From Thermoplasmata archaeon (GTDB lineage: Archaea > Thermoplasmatota > Thermoplasmata > Thermoplasmatales > Thermoplasmataceae), in NCBI GenBank assembly GCA_021797025.1, contig JAKAAK010000025.1, positions 1-19,790 on the forward strand: a DNA stretch of 19,790 nt, in the 5' to 3' direction. A program made the position numbers and the translations under genes. The notes below the pieces were generated by a model. The model saw nothing but the letters and a program-made list of their open reading frames with translations. It was not told the origin of the DNA and made no database searches. Positions within the stretch are counted from its first letter, which is position 1. Each line of letters opens with the position of its first letter. This document shows, piece after piece, positions 15,477-19,790 of this stretch.

Positions 15477-16964
15477 TTAGAACATTAGAAAATCCTGATT
15501 TTCGTTATGTGCTTTCCCACTGAGCAACTGATCCGTTTCAAAGACAGCCTCTGCAACGGCTTTGCCCAGAAGAGGCGGCACGGCATTTCCAATGATCTCC
15601 CTCTGCTTTCCATATGTTCCGATGAACTTAAAAGAATCTGGGAATGACTGGAGCCTTGCCCTTTCCCTGTTTGTAAGGCGGCTTCTTGACCTCTCATAAT
15701 GATACCCATGCGTCCCCCCTCCGCCATTTGCAGTTACCGTATAAGCTGGCTTAAGGGGATGGATCCTTCTGTAAATCATGCTTATATTTTTTCCTTCCAC
15801 TCTCCAGCGTTCATACCTGTAAAGGAACTTATAGTTTTCATCCGGCGGTGTAAAGTAAAGCCTTGACAGGACATTCGCGTTCTCCTTGGGAATATCACAG
15901 CTTGCATCAGATATCTTTCCTGTGCTACAGACACGGACTCCTTTGAATCCCAGATATTCGAGAATTCTTCTGTGCTCTTCCATCGCTTTCCTAAAATTCT
16001 CAGGTGAGGGTTCCGATGAGTTTGTTGCGCAGTAATTCTCCATTATCCCATTTTTTAAGGCTTCTGAATTTTCTTTTGCCCAGCGTGCAAGTTCCGGCAC
16101 ATTGCTGTTTTTCTCACTGGAAAACCATTCTTCCATGACACTTCTGTATCTGTCTTCGAGGGTGTCTATGGCCTCCCCTTCGAAAGCTTCAATTGATGCA
16201 AGCGGATAGCTTCTGAAGGAAAGGCCTTTTCCCTCTATTCTTGATGCACATATCTGCCTGATTTTATCAGAGAGATAATCTGCTGATCCGGCAGAAGAAG
16301 TTTCCAGAAGGTCTCTCCTCACACCTACAATGATTACTCTTTTCCGTCTCTGAGGAACGCCGACAGCAGAAGCATCTGTCACACCCTGATAAGCCAGAAA
16401 GTATCCTTGGCTGGTACCGGCAAAACCGTCTCCTGCAATTTTTTCTATGTCTTCTGCATGCATAGACAGATTGCTGAAATCTTCTCTTATAATATCCCAT
16501 GTGGCTCCTTTATTGTCTGATATGATTCCAGGAACATTTTCAAAGACGAAATACTTTGGCTGGAGATATATTAGCGCCTTTACAAAATAAGCATAAAGCC
16601 TTCCTCTTTTTGTGTATATGCCTGCATTTGCGCGGTCTGTGCCTCTTGCCATGGAAAAGTCCTGGCATGGAGGCCCGCCGATAACGACATCCGTATCGGG
16701 AAAAAGAGACCGAAGCCGGCCGAAATCAAGTTCCTGTATATCCCCTATCATGAACAGAGGCTCTTTGCCTGGAAGTTTATGAAGTACGCTGACTTTTTTT
16801 GCCCCGAAATTCTCTGCATAGGTCTCTGCAGCAGCTAGGTTTATATCACAAGCTAACTTTATGCTGAAGCGGCCTGACATAGCGAAGCCTAGATCAAGGC
16901 CCCCGCATCCTGAAAAGAGAGATATTGCATTAAGCCTTTTGCGGGTTTTCCCAGCGGAGTTCAT
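15477..16964 (-). CDS. DNA (cytosine-5-)-methyltransferase, last gene of the Z1 operon
   Basis: A 495-residue complete C5 methyltransferase. Motif I is AISLFSGCGGLDLGF (about 13-27), motif IV carries Cys100 in GGPPCQDFS, motif VI is ENV at 142-144, motif VIII is PQRRKRVIIVGVR, motif IX is NRERARLQSFPDSF and motif X is REIIGNAVPPLLGKA. The variable region between VIII and IX, about 180 residues, is long, which points to a distinct recognition sequence or an added function. It begins 41 bases after the Z1 gene stop on the same strand, with AAGGA just upstream of the ATG, so it is co-transcribed. It is not closely similar by eye to the 7726-9159 enzyme. In the Z1 association, methylation probably marks self DNA. 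Confidence 0.93.
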   Translation of the reverse strand: MNSAGKTRKRLNAISLFSGCGGLDLGFAMSGRFSIKLACDINLAAAETYAENFGAKKVSVLHKLPGKEPLFMIGDIQELDFGRLRSLFPDTDVVIGGPPCQDFSMARGTDRANAGIYTKRGRLYAYFVKALIYLQPKYFVFENVPGIISDNKGATWDIIREDFSNLSMHAEDIEKIAGDGFAGTSQGYFLAYQGVTDASAVGVPQRRKRVIIVGVRRDLLETSSAGSADYLSDKIRQICASRIEGKGLSFRSYPLASIEAFEGEAIDTLEDRYRSVMEEWFSSEKNSNVPELARWAKENSEALKNGIMENYCATNSSEPSPENFRKAMEEHRRILEYLGFKGVRVCSTGKISDASCDIPKENANVLSRLYFTPPDENYKFLYRYERWRVEGKNISMIYRRIHPLKPAYTVTANGGGGTHGYHYERSRSRLTNRERARLQSFPDSFKFIGTYGKQREIIGNAVPPLLGKAVAEAVFETDQLLSGKAHNENQDFLMF

Positions 16965-17005
16965 ATTCCTTTATCATATTCCTGCTTAAAAACCTGCTGC
17001 TTTCA

Positions 17006-18997
17006 CTATTCTTCGCCCTCAGAGGAAACCGGCTTACTGTCTGAGAAGTAATATGCATTGGAGCCTTTAGGAAGCCTCAGGACGGGTATCCATGCGATTT
17101 CCCCGTTCCAGCCCTTTCCTTTTCCTGAGACCCTGTACATGAATATTATCGGCCCGTCGTCCTTCCATATTCTGTTTTCCATCGTACCTGACAGTACGGC
17201 ATGGTAATCCTTCTTCAGGTCTCTGTTTCTCCGGACTATGAGATATATCTTGCTGCCATGGTTGGCCATATATTCAAGCACCTGTTTTATAGCGCTTTTT
17301 TTCCATCTCTGTTCGGTATCGTAAGTGTCCGTCAGTTCTATAAGCCTAAGTGCGAGATCAAGCTGGATTTCTTCAGGGTCTTCCCTGCACCCAAAATTCC
17401 GTAGGAGCTCGTCTATTTTTTCAACATTGGACGGCTTTGCGTGGTACAAAAAGTAGGTCTTTCCAGGGAAATATTTAAAGATGCTTTCCCTGGGTATAAC
17501 CTGGCTTCTTGTCAGTTCAGTCCTTCCGCCCATCTGGCGATAAAGAAGGACTGGGGGGTTGGTTTTGAAATCGCCGCTGTTTATATATTCCCACTCATCC
17601 TGATCTGACCTATAGACATCATACAGGCTGTAAAACACCCTCTCTGTGGAAAATATCCTGATTATATCCAGTATTTGTTCCCTGTATCCATATACTCTTG
17701 AATGCTGGAGTATTGTATCGACCTTCGGAGCGCCTGTAACCCTGGCATAATAAAACACTGTAAGGTTTTTCACTGTAAGCCCTCTGCTTATCCTGTTGCC
17801 TCCGATAAGTATATTGTAAAATGCATCGTAGCTTGGATCGTCTTTTCCTTTCTGTGATGTAATTTTCTGGGGTCTGCTCTGGTCTATATACAGTTTTACC
17901 GTTTCTATCGCTTCATCATAGCTAATATTTTTGTTTGATTTCAGTGTGCTACTAATGTCGCTGTATGAATCTTTCAAAAACTTTTGCACTTTTTCGTCCT
18001 GCTCATCCCCGTGCAGTATTCGTGAGATGTGGTTTTTAGCCTTATTGACGAGGCTGTATAGCCTGTCATTTATCTTCATGATGGCAGTTATATGGATAAG
18101 CATAGAGAAATGGGCCTGGTCCGTATAGGACAGGTTCTTCATCGCACCGCCTACAAAAAACACACAGAGGGCCCTGTATATGCTCTCAGGAGCGTCTTCA
18201 GGATCGATTTTGCTATTTGTTATCGTTTCAATATCGGAGTCAGGGACAAGCCTGTGGTGCTCATTCCTGACATCCTCGCTCATAAGGTCGTAAAGCATGT
18301 CTCCCCCAACATAGCCTGTGCCTGGAGGTATCTGTATTATGAACTGAGGATATCTCTCGTCATCCGGGTTCTGCAGAAGATTTGCCTGCGGAGTCGCAGT
18401 TATAGCAACGAACTTTGTATCCGGAACTATGTTTCTGAGAGTTTCTATCAGATGGTATACCGCGCTTTCCTCCTGCTCGTTCTGTTTTGAGTTGAGGCTT
18501 CCAAAGTCGGCCTCATCATCGAATATCACTGCTTTGGTATTCCCCAGGCCAAGGCCTCCAAGAAAATCATTCAGCTTCCTGAGATTGTTCGGATTCTTCG
18601 TGCATACTATTACGGCCCCGCTGTGGGACAGTTTGGTCATAAAGCTCTCCGGGCTCTCACTACCAGCGGATATGTCATTATAGCCTATTATTGCAATCGT
18701 GTTAAGGCCAGCAGTTATTCTCGACACAGTCTGTTTGTAGAGCGATGTATTGTCCGATGTAAGTACTATGAAAAGTTTGAACTGGCCGCCGTCTATAAGC
18801 CTGGCAATGCACATTATTGTGCTGTCTGTCTTTCCGCTCTGCACTTTTCCGTATAAGAGGCCAGATTTGTTCTCCGGCGTTTGCAAATCTTTTAAAAGGT
18901 GTTCTGCAACATTTTTCATATTGGCAATTCCTTTGTCTGGGATATGATCTGTATCCCTCAGTATTTTTTCAAATCTTTCTACATTCCTTTCAGTCAT
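17006..18997 (-). CDS. Z1-domain P-loop ATPase/helicase-like protein of a restriction-type operon
   Basis: About 663 residues from the ATG whose complement is at 18995-18997. This start has a strong GGGGGG-AAAG ribosome site 5-12 bases upstream; an upstream in-frame ATG at 19063 would overlap the zinc-ribbon gene and is rejected. Motifs numbered from the chosen start: Walker A GKVQSGKT (50-57), DDEAD Walker B (160-164), a TATPQA motif III-like element (200-205), then the Z1 signature GGNRISRGLT (399-408) and DTILQHSRVYGYR (427-439). The fold is superfamily II-like. Z1 proteins are known from prokaryotic operons with C5 methyltransferases, GHKL/MORC-type ATPases and nucleases, and are thought to be DNA translocases or helicases of restriction-like systems. 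No nuclease motif is evident in this protein. Confidence 0.9.
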   Translation of the reverse strand: MTERNVERFEKILRDTDHIPDKGIANMKNVAEHLLKDLQTPENKSGLLYGKVQSGKTDSTIMCIARLIDGGQFKLFIVLTSDNTSLYKQTVSRITAGLNTIAIIGYNDISAGSESPESFMTKLSHSGAVIVCTKNPNNLRKLNDFLGGLGLGNTKAVIFDDEADFGSLNSKQNEQEESAVYHLIETLRNIVPDTKFVAITATPQANLLQNPDDERYPQFIIQIPPGTGYVGGDMLYDLMSEDVRNEHHRLVPDSDIETITNSKIDPEDAPESIYRALCVFFVGGAMKNLSYTDQAHFSMLIHITAIMKINDRLYSLVNKAKNHISRILHGDEQDEKVQKFLKDSYSDISSTLKSNKNISYDEAIETVKLYIDQSRPQKITSQKGKDDPSYDAFYNILIGGNRISRGLTVKNLTVFYYARVTGAPKVDTILQHSRVYGYREQILDIIRIFSTERVFYSLYDVYRSDQDEWEYINSGDFKTNPPVLLYRQMGGRTELTRSQVIPRESIFKYFPGKTYFLYHAKPSNVEKIDELLRNFGCREDPEEIQLDLALRLIELTDTYDTEQRWKKSAIKQVLEYMANHGSKIYLIVRRNRDLKKDYHAVLSGTMENRIWKDDGPIIFMYRVSGKGKGWNGEIAWIPVLRLPKGSNAYYFSDSKPVSSEGEE

Positions 18998-19013
18998 TCT
19001 TTCCCCCCTATTT

Positions 19014-19229
19014 CTATTCCAGCTTCGCCCCGCAGTGCTTGCAGTAATCAGCATCGAGGTCATTCACGGTCTTGCAGTAAGGGCAGACCTTGGCCTTATA
19101 TTTGTATTCCATCATCATTTTCTGCACAGCTAGGTAGATCCAGGCATCCTTCACATACTCGCTATTAAATGAATTATCGTATCCATATAAACGGAAATTC
19201 ACGTATCCGTTCTTTTTCATATTGCACAT
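19014..19229 (-). CDS. Small zinc-ribbon protein
   Basis: A 71-residue protein with a C-terminal zinc ribbon: CPYC at about residues 49-52 and CKHCGAKL at the end (four Cys in a C-x2-C, x11, C-x2-C arrangement). The N-terminal 40 residues are helical with aromatic residues. It starts 5 bases after the winged-helix gene stop, and AGGT ribosome-site bases overlap that stop (TAGGTAATATG). It ends 16 bases before the Z1 start. This tight packing makes it part of the operon. Likely a DNA or protein adaptor; the precise role is unknown. Confidence 0.75.
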   Translation of the reverse strand: MCNMKKNGYVNFRLYGYDNSFNSEYVKDAWIYLAVQKMMMEYKYKAKVCPYCKTVNDLDADYCKHCGAKLE

Positions 19230-19234
19230 ATTAC

Positions 19235-19501
19235 CTAATCATTGGATTCTAATATTTCCTGGGCTTCCTTCAATTTATTAGCAATAGCCCTCCCTTTTTC
19301 AGTCAGTGAGACTTTTACCTTCCTTTTATCCTTGACGATTTCGTCCACATTTACCAGACCGTTATCCTGCAAATCCCTAATTAATAATCTTAATGTTGAA
19401 TAATTAGAAACCACAGAAGAAAGCTCCGTCATGAATTTATTTCCTTCCAATAATTTTATTAAGACCGGAACGGCATGCTGTTTATCAAGTATATTTGACA
19501 T
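19235..19501 (-). CDS. Winged-helix transcription regulator (MarR/PadR-like)
   Basis: An 88-residue protein with the winged helix-turn-helix pattern: helix (HAVPVLIKLLEGNKFM), turn and recognition helix (SNYSTLRLLIRDLQDNGL), a wing strand pair (VNVDEIVKDKRKVKVSLT), then EKGRAIANKLKEA as the dimer helix. Archaeal regulators of this size bind palindromic DNA as dimers. It is the first gene of the Z1 operon and faces a promoter region with several inverted repeats (19507-19615), so autoregulation of the operon is likely. Control would make sense because methyltransferase must rise before nuclease or ATPase activity. The family name is approximate. Confidence 0.8.
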   Translation of the reverse strand: MSNILDKQHAVPVLIKLLEGNKFMTELSSVVSNYSTLRLLIRDLQDNGLVNVDEIVKDKRKVKVSLTEKGRAIANKLKEAQEILESND

Positions 19502-19614
19502 ATATCAATTGCCAATAAGCAATTTATAAATTAATTTTTGTATAATATACAAATTACCAATCAGTAAATAATAATATTAATATACTAAATAATACTATTG
19601 ATTACTGATTAGTA
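19502..19614. promoter_or_regulatory. Divergent promoter region with three palindromic motifs
   Basis: Between the minus-strand regulator (start 19501) and the plus-strand AbrB-like gene (start 19615) lie three motifs. AATTGC-N6-GCAATT is at 19507-19524. A 17-base palindrome, TTTGTATA-A-TATACAAA, is at 19537-19553, whose centre looks like a TATA box. AATCAGTAA (19559-19567) is mirrored by TTACTGATT (19602-19610). These are candidate operators for the winged-helix and/or AbrB-like regulators and could coordinate both directions. Confidence 0.55.
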
Positions 19615-19752
19615 ATGAATAAGGAAAAGATATTTCAGGCAAAAGTCCAGGATATAGGCAGAATAGCAATTCCGGTTATAATAAGAAGAAGATTCGGAAT
19701 AGAAAAGGGCGACATTATAGTTCTGGAGATAATCAAATTAAGGGATTATTAG
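19615..19752 (+). CDS. AbrB/SpoVT-type swapped-hairpin DNA-binding protein
   Basis: A 45-residue protein: MNKEKIFQAKVQDIGRIAIP, then RRRFGIEKGDIIVLE. This is a complete single AbrB/MazE-like domain: a strand, the DIGRI turn, the conserved P-x-x-x-R-R-x-F/L helix, then G-I-x-x-G-D-x-V/I strand. Such domains dimerise and bind DNA, as transition-state regulators or as antitoxins. It is shorter than two-domain antitoxins, though the fold itself needs only about 45 residues. It diverges from the winged-helix gene, and another frame begins 10 bases after its stop, so an antitoxin-toxin or regulator-partner pair is possible. The ATG overlaps the palindrome-rich promoter. Confidence 0.75.
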   Translation: MNKEKIFQAKVQDIGRIAIPVIIRRRFGIEKGDIIVLEIIKLRDY

Positions 19753-19761
19753 GTGTTATAA

Positions 19762-19790
19762 ATGGATTACAGGGATTTTAAAAATTATTT
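19762..19790 (+). CDS. Start of a gene running off the window
   Basis: ATG at 19762 opens MDYRDFKNY and runs to the window edge. AGGTG (19751-19755), overlapping the AbrB-like stop, is a plausible ribosome site 6 bases upstream. Placement suggests co-expression with the AbrB-like gene, for example as a toxin or partner; the visible part is too short to identify. Confidence 0.4.

Noticed and set aside
18092..18490. Plus-strand 132-residue frame opposite the Z1 gene
   Set aside because: The Z1 gene is continuous and motif-complete on the other strand; this frame is Cys/Arg/Ser-rich noise.

Overview
The window looks archaeal, most likely from an acidophilic Thermoplasmata-type genome or an associated lineage such as a DPANN partner. 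The clues are short AT-rich spacers, TATA boxes about 25 bases upstream of start codons that would give nearly leaderless mRNAs, heavy use of ATA and AGG/AGA codons, an AbrB-type swapped-hairpin protein, and few Shine-Dalgarno sites outside operons. This is inference; no ribosomal RNA, tRNA or species marker gene is present.

The whole stretch behaves like a mosaic defence and accessory island. Positions 1-2437 hold small unrecognised genes and two damaged ones: an AlbA_2 (Schlafen-type) gene split by a frameshift in a run of six C, and a neighbour broken by an in-frame TAG. Positions 2438-6382 carry a spacer with repeated TTAACTT motifs and a very AT-rich 1250-residue protein. That protein has two P-loops, a hydrophobic segment, a coiled coil and C-terminal 40-residue helical repeats, and looks like a STAND-like defence NTPase. 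Positions 6383-7600 hold a long AT-rich spacer containing a 9-7-9 inverted repeat like a recombinase crossover site, then a compact tyrosine recombinase.

Positions 7726-10101 are a GC-richer type II restriction-modification pair: a C5 cytosine methyltransferase and a PD-(D/E)XK-like endonuclease. Positions 10320-13937 hold a helix-hairpin-helix (DNA-glycosylase-like) protein, two membrane-anchored proteins, the second interrupted by TGA, and a small coupled gene. Positions 13908-15060 hold a Vsr nick endonuclease and, divergent from it, a wrecked gene that ends as the C-terminal half of a C5 methyltransferase.

Positions 15477-19501 (minus strand) are a compact operon reading winged-helix regulator, zinc-ribbon protein, Z1-domain ATPase, C5 methyltransferase. 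It faces an AbrB-like regulator across a promoter region rich in palindromes. In total there are two complete C5 methyltransferases plus one remnant, a Vsr, a restriction enzyme, a Z1 ATPase and a giant NTPase. Gene fragments lie between them, as expected of a region that repeatedly gains and loses defence modules. The best candidates for undescribed systems are the tandem P-loop repeat protein (2630-6382) and the four-gene Z1/C5-methyltransferase operon (15477-19501).
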